DNA of 50,444 bases from Candidatus Saccharimonadota bacterium (GCA_027492975.1 JAPUDS010000025.1:1-50444); one strand, 5' to 3'. Positions 34,338 through 42,418 are shown, numbered from the stretch's first letter. A program made the numbers and translations. The notes: generated by a model from the sequence alone, not told the origin.

Positions 34338-35414
34338 GTGAAAAAAAGATTCCTCATCACTCTCGGATTTCTCGTTGTTTTGTCGGTACCACTACTTGCG
34401 GTAGTCCCTGTCGCACAAGCGGCATCCTGTAACGGCGTTGAAACGTCCATAGACTTTCACTGTGACGACTACACAACTGACAGTATCAGCTCTATCCTCC
34501 TGTATATTATCAGTTTTATGGCAGTCGGTGTTGGGATAGCTGTTGTTGTTGGTATAATTTTCGGCGGCATCACCTACGCCGCGAGCGATGGCGAAGAGAG
34601 CAAGGCGAAAGAAGGCAAAGAAATCATCGCAAATTCCGTCATCGGGCTCTTCTTGTTTATCTTCCTCTACGCCGGAGCTAATTTCCTCATACCGGGCGGT
34701 GCGTTTAACCTCAACGCAAAACCGCCAGCAGTCGCTAGCTCTTCACCGAGCACAAAAACCGACACTGACACCGACGCCGATACCGACGCCTCTTCTAAAA
34801 CTACTATCCCAAAGTTAAAAAACGTATCAAATTTTCGAGATGCAGGAGCAGCTGGAGGCATAAAAAGCGGCATTCTTTATCGCTCCGGCCTACTTGCAGA
34901 TGCATCTAAAGCGGATAAAGAAGCTCTCGCAAAGTTGTTGGACGGTGGTCTCGTTATAGATCTCCGAACCAGCGATAACAAAAGCAAGAACGGTAAAGAT
35001 CCGAAACTTGAGGGTGTTGCCCATGTAGATATCCCTATCGTCGGCACAACTAACTACACAAAATTTGTAGATGGCAAAGAAGGAGAGAAAGCCAGCGCTG
35101 CATTTGGAAAGGCGCTCAAAGCCATCGCAAACGCAGATGGACCAGTTCTCATCCACTGCACCCACGGCAAAGATCGCACTGGCTGGCTGACTGCCATGGC
35201 AATGTACGCGATCGGCGCGAGCGACAGCCAAGTGATGACTGAGTATATGAAAAGTTCCGGCCAAACAGCAGGTAAAAACGTCACAAAAGACATGCTCAAC
35301 GCCGGACTAAGCGCCGTTAAGAAAAAGTACGGTACCGTTCAGAAATACCTCACCGAAGGACTTGGCTTGACTAGTAGCGATATCGCTGCACTAAAAAAGA
35401 AGTTGGCGGCGTAA
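34338..35414 (+). CDS. VirB2/TrbC-like pilin domain fused to an extracytoplasmic tyrosine phosphatase
   Basis: The 358-residue protein has a signal peptide (1-28, AQA|AS), a short Cys pair (31, 42), then two membrane segments (52-78 and 99-118) separated by the hydrophilic loop SDGEESKAKEGKEIIANS, which is the pattern of VirB2/TrbC pilins common in Patescibacteria. A Thr/Asp-rich linker (134-155) joins it to a Tyr-phosphatase domain with NFRDAG at 165-170, RSG at 182-184, and the P-loop HCTHGKDRTG at 273-282 (Cys274, Arg280), as in PtpB/Y-phosphatase-3 family enzymes. Topology places the phosphatase outside. It starts at a GTG without a clear ribosome-binding site and is followed after 4 bases by another membrane protein gene. 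Confidence 0.82.
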   Translation: MKKRFLITLGFLVVLSVPLLAVVPVAQAASCNGVETSIDFHCDDYTTDSISSILLYIISFMAVGVGIAVVVGIIFGGITYAASDGEESKAKEGKEIIANSVIGLFLFIFLYAGANFLIPGGAFNLNAKPPAVASSSPSTKTDTDTDADTDASSKTTIPKLKNVSNFRDAGAAGGIKSGILYRSGLLADASKADKEALAKLLDGGLVIDLRTSDNKSKNGKDPKLEGVAHVDIPIVGTTNYTKFVDGKEGEKASAAFGKALKAIANADGPVLIHCTHGKDRTGWLTAMAMYAIGASDSQVMTEYMKSSGQTAGKNVTKDMLNAGLSAVKKKYGTVQKYLTEGLGLTSSDIAALKKKLAA

Positions 35415-35418
35415 CGAT

Positions 35419-36021
35419 ATGGAAAACAGTCCTTTTCAGCCTGGAGCACAACAGCAAAACACAACTGACGAATGGTTTCATTCGCTTCCAGGACCAGCCG
35501 TGGAGCCCCCGAAGAAAAAGCCTTTCAAACTCATCGCACTCGTAGTGGCACTTGCGCATCTCGTGGTCAGTATCGCAGCAGCTCTATTTGTCGCTAGCCA
35601 AGGGCCTCGGTGCTTAACGACCGCCGATCTACAAGAATTACTCGGACGAACCGATGTCGATGCTATATCGTCGTCAAGTGATTTCTTCTTTAACTATCAA
35701 GTCGAGTTTACACCCAGCTCAACCAGCTACAACACCGACGCAGAAACGACCGGAGTAGAAATCGTCAAGCAAATCAGTACTTTCTACGAAAATCACCCTA
35801 ACAAATCAATCATTCTCACACTCACGAGCGAATACTTCAACGACAGCGACACCTCTCTTGCCAAACAGCGGATCGAGATCATCCGTGCAGACCTACTCAC
35901 CGCTGGTATCTCGTCTGAGCATATCATCGTTAAAGAGCCTACAACAAACGATCCCGAAAATGACGCTGAAATGGCAACCACTGTCAATATTGCGATCACC
36001 TCGACCGCAACCTGCAAATAA
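35419..36021 (+). CDS. Single-pass membrane protein, possible divergent OmpA/MotB-like domain
   Basis: Not clearly recognised. The 200-residue product has a Pro-rich cytoplasmic N-terminus (1-40), a membrane segment (about 43-64), and an external domain of about 135 residues. Its last part, IVKQISTFYENHPNKSIILTLTSE, SLAKQRIEIIRADLLTAGI and ATTVNIAIT, has the helix-strand order of OmpA/MotB peptidoglycan-binding domains, with an arginine-bearing helix (AKQRIEIIRADL) in the usual place, but the key Asp/Arg pair is not convincing. It shares an operon with the pilin-phosphatase (4-base gap) and ends in a strong terminator. Confidence 0.6.
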   Translation: MENSPFQPGAQQQNTTDEWFHSLPGPAVEPPKKKPFKLIALVVALAHLVVSIAAALFVASQGPRCLTTADLQELLGRTDVDAISSSSDFFFNYQVEFTPSSTSYNTDAETTGVEIVKQISTFYENHPNKSIILTLTSEYFNDSDTSLAKQRIEIIRADLLTAGISSEHIIVKEPTTNDPENDAEMATTVNIAITSTATCK

Positions 36022-36049
36022 AATACTTCCGCCCACTGGCGGAAGTATT
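36022..36049. terminator. Bidirectional terminator between the plus-strand cassette and tsf
   Basis: AATACTTCCGCC (36022-36033), loop CACT, GGCGGAAGTATT (36038-36049): 12-bp perfect stem with T-rich flanks; it closes the convergent cassette and the rpsB-tsf operon. Confidence 0.85.
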
Positions 36050-36066
36050 GTAACCGTCTGCGTCAA

Positions 36067-36663
36067 CTACTCGCTGACACCAAGTTCGATACGCCTGAAC
36101 TGGCGTACGACGATATTTTCACCGAGTTTCGAAATATGCTCTTTGACCAGTTCACCAACAGAGATATCCGGATTTTTTATAAACGGCTGTTCGAGCAGCG
36201 TTTTTTCGGCAAAGTATTTTTTCAGCTGACCATCGACCATTTTTTCGGCGATTTCCTTCGGTTTACCCGAAGCCGTTGCCGTCTCGACGAGTTCTGCTTT
36301 TTTCGCTTCGCTCACTTCGGCTGGTACATCTTCTAGCGATATATACTCTGGGTTCGTCGCCGAAACATGGAGTGCGATATCGTGCACAAGCGCCTTAAAG
36401 TCATCTGTTCGCGCGACAAAGTCCGTCTCACAGTTAACTTCGACAACAACGCCAATTCGGCCGCTGTGAACATAAGCGTCCACCAAACCTTGCAATGCTT
36501 CACGCTCACCGCGTTTTTCAGCCTTTGTCAGACCTTTTTTGCGCATTGCTTCAAGCGCTTTGTCAAAATCGCCTTCAGCCTCAACGAGCGCGGTTTTTGC
36601 ATCAGTCAAACCAACACCAGTAAGGTCCTTGAGTTTCTTGATCTCATCTATAGAAATTGCCAT
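36067..36663 (-). CDS. tsf: Elongation factor Ts
   Basis: EF-Ts exchanges GDP for GTP on EF-Tu. The 198-residue protein has the N-terminal UBA-like domain (IKKLKDLTGVGLTDAKTALVEAEGDFDKAL) and the core motif VVVEVNCETDFVARTDDF. It is a short EF-Ts with one core subdomain, as in Thermus and many small genomes. Two adjacent ATGs occur; I choose the second (36663), 6 bases after GGGGG. It follows rpsB after 8 bases. Confidence 0.95.
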   Translation of the reverse strand: MAISIDEIKKLKDLTGVGLTDAKTALVEAEGDFDKALEAMRKKGLTKAEKRGEREALQGLVDAYVHSGRIGVVVEVNCETDFVARTDDFKALVHDIALHVSATNPEYISLEDVPAEVSEAKKAELVETATASGKPKEIAEKMVDGQLKKYFAEKTLLEQPFIKNPDISVGELVKEHISKLGENIVVRQFRRIELGVSE

Positions 36664-36674
36664 CATTTGCCCCC

Positions 36675-37385
36675 TTACTTCTCTACCTTCGCGGCCGAAA
36701 CCTTCTTGCCCTCTTCTATCGCCTCGGCGACATAGTCAAGGATGAGTTGTAGCCCTTTTATAGCATCATCGTTCGCTGGGATGACATAGTCGATCTTGCT
36801 CGGGTCGGCATTTGTATCGACGATAGCAACGACAGGCACGCCGAGTTTGTTAGCTTCAGCAACAGCGTTTTTATCTTCAAGAATATCGGTCACAAATACC
36901 ACGCCGGGCTTGCCGTTTAGATCCTTGATACCACCGTATTTTCTGTTAAGATCGTCAATCTCTTCCTGATAGCGCTGTACTTCGAGCTTGCTGTAGCGAT
37001 TTGCCAGCTCGCCGTTATCCATGCGGCGTTCGAGATTTTTAAGATTTTTTATCTGACTGGTTACGGTTGCAACATTTGTCAGCATACCGCCCATCCACCG
37101 CTCAGTGACATATGGTTGGCCGACTTTTACGGCAGTTTCCTCAACAAGCGCCTTCGCCTGTTTTTTGGTACCAACGAGCAGGACCTGCTTGCCACCCGAG
37201 ACAGCTTTGGTGATAAACGGCAGCGCTGCTTCCAGCCCCTCAACCGTCTTCGTCAGGTCGATGATGTGACTATCCTGACGCTTACTGTGGATGTACTGCG
37301 ACATTTTCGGGTGCCACCGGCTCGTTTTGTGTCCGAAATGAACACCGGCTTCGAGCAAAGCCTTGATATCTACCGTCACGGCCAT
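36675..37385 (-). CDS. rpsB: 30S ribosomal protein S2
   Basis: The 236-residue protein has the S2 signature LLEAGVHFGHKTSRWHPKMSQYIHSKRQDSHIIDL, RWMGGMLTN, and the NADPSKIDYVIPANDDAIKGLQLI C-terminal motif. I start at the ATG at 37385 (MAVTVDIK), preceded by AAGGA 4-5 bases upstream; 24 further in-frame codons upstream belong to the structured leader. tsf follows. Confidence 0.96.
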   Translation of the reverse strand: MAVTVDIKALLEAGVHFGHKTSRWHPKMSQYIHSKRQDSHIIDLTKTVEGLEAALPFITKAVSGGKQVLLVGTKKQAKALVEETAVKVGQPYVTERWMGGMLTNVATVTSQIKNLKNLERRMDNGELANRYSKLEVQRYQEEIDDLNRKYGGIKDLNGKPGVVFVTDILEDKNAVAEANKLGVPVVAIVDTNADPSKIDYVIPANDDAIKGLQLILDYVAEAIEEGKKVSAAKVEK

Positions 37386-37404
37386 GATATCCTTCTCCCT
37401 TCGT

Positions 37405-37465
37405 CCATACCTTGTTCTTCGACGCTTTAACCATTTCTGGCAGGATTTAAACGTCAAAGGTACGG
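37405..37465 (-). promoter_or_regulatory. Structured leader of rpsB, possible S2 autoregulation site
   Basis: Minus-strand leader of about 105 bases. Outer stem CCGTACCTT/AAGGTATGG (37457-37465 with 37405-37413, one G-T pair) encloses a second stem GACGTTTAA/TTAAA-CGTC with one bulged G. The structure ends 11 bases before the ribosome-binding site. Ribosomal protein genes often have such leaders, but this is a prediction from pairing only. Confidence 0.45.
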
Positions 37466-37496
37466 ATTGCTTCGTTAATAAATATTACAAGAGAAG

Positions 37497-37525
37497 ATTA
37501 TAGCAAATAACAGAGAAAGCCGCAA
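37497..37525 (-). promoter_or_regulatory. rpsB promoter
   Basis: Minus strand: TTGCGG (37520-37525), 17 bases, TATAAT (37497-37502) with an upstream TGC (extended -10). The -35 box overlaps the end of the permease intergenic space. Confidence 0.65.
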
Positions 37526-37526
37526 G

Positions 37527-39413
37527 CTACTCGTCGCGCATGTCCTTGAGTGGACTACGCACGAGGTTGCGTGAAAGCGGCAAGAGCATCGCCGTCAAGG
37601 CCACAAACACAACCAGACCGACCAGCAAACCGGCCGCCTCAGGCCACCAGCCAACCAGCGTGAATGGTACTGTTTCTCTGCTTTCGATAAACATCAGTCG
37701 CGCCGATGTTGTCATAGCGTCCGAATAGTTCGCGCTCAAAATCCACGCCGTGAGCGTACCGATCGCCAGTGCACTAGCTGCGATGATCAACCCGAAAGCA
37801 GTCACATAGATGGTATATACCGCCCGAATATCGTTACGCTTTGCACCAATTGCCCGGAACACAGCCGTCTCGCGCCGGCTGTCGGTTATTACACGACCGA
37901 CCATACCCATCATGAGTATCGCGGCAACGACACTAACAATTACACCGGCCACCTGCAAGGCACGTGTCGCGTTCGTCATGAGGTCCTCTATCAGCACACT
38001 ATTACTACCAAAATACGAAATCATCAGTTTATCGCGACAATCCCAGCCGCTACAACCTTCGTCGGTCACGAACTTGCGTGTATCGGCAGCATTCGAGAAC
38101 TCAACCAGGGTTCCAACACCCGTATACATCGACATTTGCATATCCGACGCGCTAGCTAACGGTAAAAACTTGTCACGAATTGACGCATCGACCAACTCCG
38201 TCGGAACCACCCATTGTCCGCGTAGCGACGACCCGCCAATCATCATCGCTAAACTATCGAGTGTGCTTAGGTTCGCATAGTCCGGCACGCTCGGTGACAG
38301 ACCAACAACACGTAGCGTCAGTTTCTTTTCGGCCGGCAAAACTTCGAGACCGTATTTGACGTTAAACTCCGTTTGCTTCGCCATATACTGCTTTTCGGCC
38401 GTGGTACGCGTATCCTTTGCTACCACCACTGGACCACAGCTGGTTTCGTCGGGCAGTGCATATATCTGGCTTGGCATTTCAAACGTTTTGTCGTTTTTGC
38501 GTCGTTCAATCTCGGCAATTTGCTGTTTTGCCTGCTCGACAAACTGTTTTGACGATGGATTTCGGTAACAAACCTCCAGCGTCAAGCCAGCCGCACGACT
38601 CTTGACCTCGTCTATACGTGCCAGCTGCTCGGCAGATGTTGCTGTTTTTTGTAGCGGACTCAGTCCAAGTAGCGACTCAGCCTCAGAATACGGCACGATC
38701 ACTGGTACCGCCTCCTCTGCAGATGCCACCGTCGACAAGTCAGCTCCTTCCAGCAAAAACGGGTTGACGATAGTGCGCGGTAGATATGAGAGCGTCGAAA
38801 GCGTATCCTCGGGCCCAAACATCGGCGTTTCAGCCTCGCCTTTTTCGGCAGTCTTAAACGATTCTTTACCACCTTTCATACGCGTCAAGCCACCGGTATC
38901 ACCAAACGATTCGTTAGTATATATACCGATAGGACTATGGCCGGTAGCCGCCTTTCGAGTGATATCAAGACTAGTCGGCAATTTTTTAAACGCTTCAGCG
39001 TACACTTGCTGTGCCGCCAAACTCTGCATATTGAGCTGTTCCTTGCCGCCCTCTTCGTATTTCTCAACAGCCGGCGGCTCGCTCGCTGCGTCATATTGTA
39101 AACCAAGCCGCTTCGCATCGGCTTTTTTCTGCTCGACAATCTGTTTATGACGTTCTTTGGCCTGCACGATCAACTCGGGCGAGCTATAATCTATCTGATC
39201 AAAGCTTGCATTGTACGCACTGGTGATATACCGACTAGATAAACCGTTTTCGCTGTAGCGGACATAGCTGCCGACAGTACCTCGAACAACCGTAAATGCA
39301 AACACCAGCACAGCAAAGAGTAGACTCGCCAGCACTGCTGTCACGACAGTTCGCACCTTGCGTGTCCGAAGTTTCGTCGCCGCCAGGATAGCCGCATCAC
39401 TTAGGCGAATCAT
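37527..39413 (-). CDS. ABC transporter permease, MacB/FtsX-like (large)
   Basis: The 628-residue protein has one N-terminal membrane segment (about 22-45), a large extracytoplasmic domain of about 400 residues including a YRNPSSKQFVEQAKQQIAEIE helix, and three C-terminal FtsX-type membrane segments (about 485-510, 540-565, 590-612) with RETAVFRAIGAKRNDI in the loop. Two Cys pairs (about 281/332 and 447/451) in the external part could form disulfides. The ATPase gene overlaps by 4 bases. It is larger than the MacB-like permease at 12.5 kb. Substrate unknown. Confidence 0.87.
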   Translation of the reverse strand: MIRLSDAAILAATKLRTRKVRTVVTAVLASLLFAVLVFAFTVVRGTVGSYVRYSENGLSSRYITSAYNASFDQIDYSSPELIVQAKERHKQIVEQKKADAKRLGLQYDAASEPPAVEKYEEGGKEQLNMQSLAAQQVYAEAFKKLPTSLDITRKAATGHSPIGIYTNESFGDTGGLTRMKGGKESFKTAEKGEAETPMFGPEDTLSTLSYLPRTIVNPFLLEGADLSTVASAEEAVPVIVPYSEAESLLGLSPLQKTATSAEQLARIDEVKSRAAGLTLEVCYRNPSSKQFVEQAKQQIAEIERRKNDKTFEMPSQIYALPDETSCGPVVVAKDTRTTAEKQYMAKQTEFNVKYGLEVLPAEKKLTLRVVGLSPSVPDYANLSTLDSLAMMIGGSSLRGQWVVPTELVDASIRDKFLPLASASDMQMSMYTGVGTLVEFSNAADTRKFVTDEGCSGWDCRDKLMISYFGSNSVLIEDLMTNATRALQVAGVIVSVVAAILMMGMVGRVITDSRRETAVFRAIGAKRNDIRAVYTIYVTAFGLIIAASALAIGTLTAWILSANYSDAMTTSARLMFIESRETVPFTLVGWWPEAAGLLVGLVVFVALTAMLLPLSRNLVRSPLKDMRDE

Positions 39414-40216
39414 ATGACCACCTCCCCGTCTTTGACGCTAATCACCCGGTCGGCCCGCGCCGCAATATCCATGTCATGCGTTACCACTACAACGGTCGTT
39501 CCGAGCTCGCTCCGAATAGCCTCAAACAGGTCGATGATCGCTTTACCGTTTTTCGAGTCCAGGTTTCCGGTCGGTTCATCAGCCAGCAGTAGTTTGGGTG
39601 AATTCATCAACGCCCGCGCTATCGCTGCTCGTTGCATCTGCCCGCCAGATAACTCTTTCGGATAATGCTTCAACCGGTCAGCCAGCCCGGTTTTATATGC
39701 CAGATCACCAGCTTTTTCATGCCGCTGTCGACGTCGCATACGCGCAAACATTGCTGGCACCTCGAGGTTTTGCTCCAGCTTCAAAAACGGCTGCAAGTAG
39801 AAAAACTGAAACACGAAACCGATAGTTTTTGACCGAAATTCAGCCAGTTTACCATCGCGTGCTTTTTGCAGATTCTGTCCCGAAACCTCAACCACACCAC
39901 TCGTTGGTTTATCGAGTGCACCCATCAGCTGCAAGAGTGTACTTTTGCCACTACCACTCGGTCCGGTTATCGCCACAAACTCGCCTTCGTGGATCTCAAG
40001 ATTGACGCCACGCAGCGCCTCGACCTTTTGTCGGCCAAGTTTATAGGTCTTCTTGACGTCAGAGAATCGCACCAATACCGGCGTATCGCGTACCACTGTT
40101 TTTGGACGAGTCGGCCGTTGATACGACCGCAGTGCCATGATAGCTTTATCGCTATCGCCGTCAAACAAATCCAAAAAAGCTTTAACCTGTTTCTCGCCCA
40201 CTGGTTCGGTTGTCAT
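39410..40216 (-). CDS. ABC transporter ATP-binding protein, MacB/LolD-like, with N-terminal extension
   Basis: The 268-residue ATPase has Walker A GPSGSGKST, Q-loop FVFQFFYLQPFL, signature LSGGQMQRAAIARA, Walker B LLLADEPTGNLDS and switch His VVTHDMDIAA. About 50 N-terminal residues (EKQVKAFLDLFDGDSDKAIMALRSYQ) precede the domain and are not part of the family core. I start at the ATG at 40216, with TATACT 9 bases upstream (leaderless type). The gene diverges from rpmE2. Confidence 0.9.
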   Translation of the reverse strand: MTTEPVGEKQVKAFLDLFDGDSDKAIMALRSYQRPTRPKTVVRDTPVLVRFSDVKKTYKLGRQKVEALRGVNLEIHEGEFVAITGPSGSGKSTLLQLMGALDKPTSGVVEVSGQNLQKARDGKLAEFRSKTIGFVFQFFYLQPFLKLEQNLEVPAMFARMRRRQRHEKAGDLAYKTGLADRLKHYPKELSGGQMQRAAIARALMNSPKLLLADEPTGNLDSKNGKAIIDLFEAIRSELGTTVVVVTHDMDIAARADRVISVKDGEVVI

Positions 40217-40225
40217 AGTAGCGTT

Positions 40226-40286
40226 AGTATAGCATGAGTGTTTCCACAGAAACACCTTTGACTTTTAGAGACAAAACAGATATAAT
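40226..40286. promoter_or_regulatory. Divergent promoters of the ABC operon and rpmE2 with an inverted repeat between
   Basis: Plus strand: TTGACT (40258-40263), 17 bases, TATAAT (40281-40286), 12 bases before the rpmE2 ATG. Minus strand: TATACT (40226-40231), 9 bases before the ATPase ATG. Between them GTGTTTC (40238-40244) and GAAACAC (40249-40255) form a perfect inverted repeat overlapping the minus-strand -35 area; an operator or small hairpin is possible. Confidence 0.55.
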
Positions 40287-40298
40287 CCTTGCTTGACT

Positions 40299-40631
40299 AT
40301 GAAAAAAGATTTACACCCTACCGACTATCGCTTCGTTGTGTTCCAGGACGAAGCTGCCGGTTTTGCTTTTTTGACGCAAAGTACGGCAACCAGCAACGAA
40401 ACTATCAAATGGGAAGACGGCAACGAATACCCGCTCGTAAAAGTACATATCTCCAGCGCTTCTCACCCGTTCTTCACCGGTGAAGAAAAGATTATCGACA
40501 CCGAAGGCCGCGTCGATCGCTTCGAAGCCCGCCGTAAAGCCGCGGAAGAACGCCGCAAGGCACTCGCGAACAAGGCAAAGAAAGCTGCTGTCACGAAAGA
40601 AAAGAAAGCTGCAAAAGCAGACACAAAATAA
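40299..40631 (+). CDS. rpmE2: 50S ribosomal protein L31, type B
   Basis: The 110-residue product has the L31 core [20 protein letters not shown] ... [20 protein letters not shown] and lacks the zinc-binding cysteines of type A, so it is the zinc-independent paralogue. A Lys/Ala-rich tail (residues about 78-110) extends beyond the core. I start at the ATG at 40299 rather than the TTG 6 bases earlier; TATAAT ends 12 bases before it. A strong terminator follows. The rpmE-prfA-prmC order is found in many bacteria. Confidence 0.94.
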   Translation: MKKDLHPTDYRFVVFQDEAAGFAFLTQSTATSNETIKWEDGNEYPLVKVHISSASHPFFTGEEKIIDTEGRVDRFEARRKAAEERRKALANKAKKAAVTKEKKAAKADTK

Positions 40632-40644
40632 CCATGAAAGCAGA

Positions 40645-40672
40645 AAAATCGTCCTCTAGCCAGGACGATTTT
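40645..40672 (+). terminator. Terminator after rpmE2
   Basis: AAAATCGTCCT (40645-40655), loop CTAGCC, AGGACGATTTT (40662-40672), followed by CTTATAT. It has an A-tract before and a T-tract after, so it can act in both directions. Confidence 0.85.
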
Positions 40673-40707
40673 CTTATATCAACAGTAGTGTTTCTGGCCA
40701 GTGGAGC

Positions 40708-40983
40708 TTAATAGTACCGCGCAACACAGATTGCCGATTTGTATCCAATTTTCGGATACTTTTTCTGAGCATATGCAAGCTCACTTGCTTTACGCGCATT
40801 ACATTCGTTATACGTATAACCACACATCATATAGCCGGCTTGGCTCGCGCCTATCTTCATGCAATAGTCTTTGACCCGCGCTTGCACGGCGTTTGCATTG
40901 GATATCGGCGCAGCAACCGCGCCAACAGTCGATAACATTAACACCGCACCGAACACAATTACACCCCTGTTAGCTCGCTTCAT
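40708..40983 (-). CDS. Small secreted Cys-containing protein, unknown function
   Basis: Not recognised. The 91-residue product has a clear signal peptide (basic MKRANRG, hydrophobic 8-24, cleavage near ANA|VQ at about 32) and a mature part of about 60 residues with four cysteines, many Tyr and Lys, and a C-terminal CVARYY. Four Cys suggest two disulfides. A good ribosome-binding site, AAGGAG, lies 6 bases before the ATG at 40983, which supports a real gene. It is divergent from prfA and sits inside the rpmE2-prfA pair. Confidence 0.72.
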   Translation of the reverse strand: MKRANRGVIVFGAVLMLSTVGAVAAPISNANAVQARVKDYCMKIGASQAGYMMCGYTYNECNARKASELAYAQKKYPKIGYKSAICVARYY

Positions 40984-41055
40984 AGTTTCTCCTTATTTCA
41001 ACCATTTAAGTATATCTCTTCGCAGACTATCTGTAAACAGATGTAGAGTGCTCTG

Positions 41056-41083
41056 TTGGCTGTCGACTACCATCTGCTATAAT
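41056..41083 (+). promoter_or_regulatory. prfA promoter, -10 box 9 bases before the start
   Basis: TTGGCT (41056-41061), 16 bases, TATAAT (41078-41083) preceded by TGC. The ATG is at 41093, so the transcript would begin at or within a few bases of the start codon. Confidence 0.65.
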
Positions 41084-41092
41084 ATCTCTGTT

Positions 41093-42157
41093 ATGGCAGA
41101 AATTTCTCTCGATATCAACGCGCTTCACGACGAACACGCTGACTTAACGGCTTTTTTGGCGCGTCCCGACGCGTTTTCCGACCCTGAGTTTGCCGCAAAA
41201 AACCGACGGCTACTCGAGCTTGATGAGCTTATCGCTAGCGCTGAGCGACGAACTGAACTGGAAAAACAGATTGTCGAAGCAAAAGAGCTAGCTAGCGGTG
41301 GTGATGAGCTGGCCGAGCTTGCAAAAGAAGAGTTACCGCAGCTCGAAACTGAGTTGGACGCACTCAACGAAAAACTCTTTGTCATGCTCACCCCGAAAGA
41401 CCCGAACGACGAGAAAAACGTCATCGTCGAGATTCGTGCCGGTGCCGGCGGTGACGAAGCCTCGCTATTTGCCGGGGAACTTTACCGCATGTATCTGCGT
41501 TGGTGCGAGTCGCACGGCTACAAAACTGATCTCATGAGTGAAAGTTCGAACGAGTCAGGCGGCTACAAAGAAGTTATTTTTGAAGTTACAGGCGACGCAC
41601 CGTACGCCAGGCTCAAGTTTGAATCCGGCGTTCACCGCGTCCAGCGCGTACCAGTTACCGAGAGCCAAGGACGCATCCATACCAGTACCGTCACCGTTGC
41701 AGTTCTTCCCGAAGCCGAAGAAACCGACATCGACATCAAAGACAGCGATCTCCGCATAGATATTTACCGTGCGTCCGGTCACGGCGGTCAAAGCGTCAAT
41801 ACGACCGACAGCGCCGTCCGCATCACCCACCTACCAACCGGCCTTGTCGTCACCAACCAGGACGAAAAATCCCAGCTGAAAAATAAGCTTAAGGCCATGA
41901 GTGTACTCCGTTCCCGCCTGCTTCAGATAAAAGTCGACGAAGAAAATGCCAAACTGACCGCCGAACGCCGCGAACTCATCGGTTCAGGCGACCGCAGCGA
42001 GAAAATCCGTACCTATAACTTCCCGCAAGATCGTATAACCGACCACCGTATCGGCTACAGCCGCTCCGGTATCCCACAGGCCCTCGACGGCAACATCGAC
42101 GATATTATGGACAAGCTTGCGAGCCGCGAACGCGAACTCAAAGCGCAAAATACTTGA
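41093..42157 (+). CDS. prfA: Peptide chain release factor 1 (RF1)
   Basis: RF1 reads UAA and UAG. The 354-residue product has the RF1 tripeptide PVT at 187-189 (PxT) and the catalytic GGQ at 231-233 in [17 protein letters not shown] start at the ATG at 41093 (MAEISLDIN); the frame is open 74 codons further upstream but that part reads through the opposite-strand small gene and promoter. The gene ends 3 bases from the convergent toxin gene, with no terminator between. Confidence 0.96.
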   Translation: MAEISLDINALHDEHADLTAFLARPDAFSDPEFAAKNRRLLELDELIASAERRTELEKQIVEAKELASGGDELAELAKEELPQLETELDALNEKLFVMLTPKDPNDEKNVIVEIRAGAGGDEASLFAGELYRMYLRWCESHGYKTDLMSESSNESGGYKEVIFEVTGDAPYARLKFESGVHRVQRVPVTESQGRIHTSTVTVAVLPEAEETDIDIKDSDLRIDIYRASGHGGQSVNTTDSAVRITHLPTGLVVTNQDEKSQLKNKLKAMSVLRSRLLQIKVDEENAKLTAERRELIGSGDRSEKIRTYNFPQDRITDHRIGYSRSGIPQALDGNIDDIMDKLASRERELKAQNT

Positions 42158-42160
42158 GAT

Positions 42161-42418
42161 TTAGCGATACACCTCACGTCGGTGTGCAACCTTCAGTATT
42201 ATCACCAACACTTTGCTATCATGTACTTCATAAATAACCCGATAATCACCGACCCGAAGCCGCCAGACTTTCTGCCCAACCAATTTCTTAACACCGACAG
42301 GCCGCGGGTTATTCGCTAGACCATAGATAGCTTTAGCTATCGTTTTTCCTTCGGCTTTTTCTAGTTTCTGAAGCTCTTTTGCTGCACTTTTTGCAAACTC
42401 AATCTCGTAAATCTTCAT
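42161..42418 (-). CDS. RelE/ParE-family toxin
   Basis: The 85-residue protein is a type II toxin of the RelE fold: basic helix FAKSAAKELQKLEKAEGKTIAKAI, then the beta-sheet with WRLRVGDYRVIYEV and the C-terminal strand VLVIILKVAHRREVYR, which carries the conserved Arg, His, Arg and Tyr residues of mRNA-cleaving RelE toxins. It overlaps the antitoxin gene by 20 bases, as usual. The pair lies in reverse orientation between prfA and prmC. Confidence 0.92.
   Translation of the reverse strand: MKIYEIEFAKSAAKELQKLEKAEGKTIAKAIYGLANNPRPVGVKKLVGQKVWRLRVGDYRVIYEVHDSKVLVIILKVAHRREVYR

Noticed and set aside
37386-37457. N-terminal extension of S2
   Set aside because: It lies in the structured leader; the ATG at 37385 has a good ribosome-binding site and matches the family N-terminus.
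40871-41092. Longer prfA start 74 codons upstream
   Set aside because: That part crosses the promoter and the opposite-strand secreted gene and has no RF1 similarity; TATAAT just before 41093 fixes the start.
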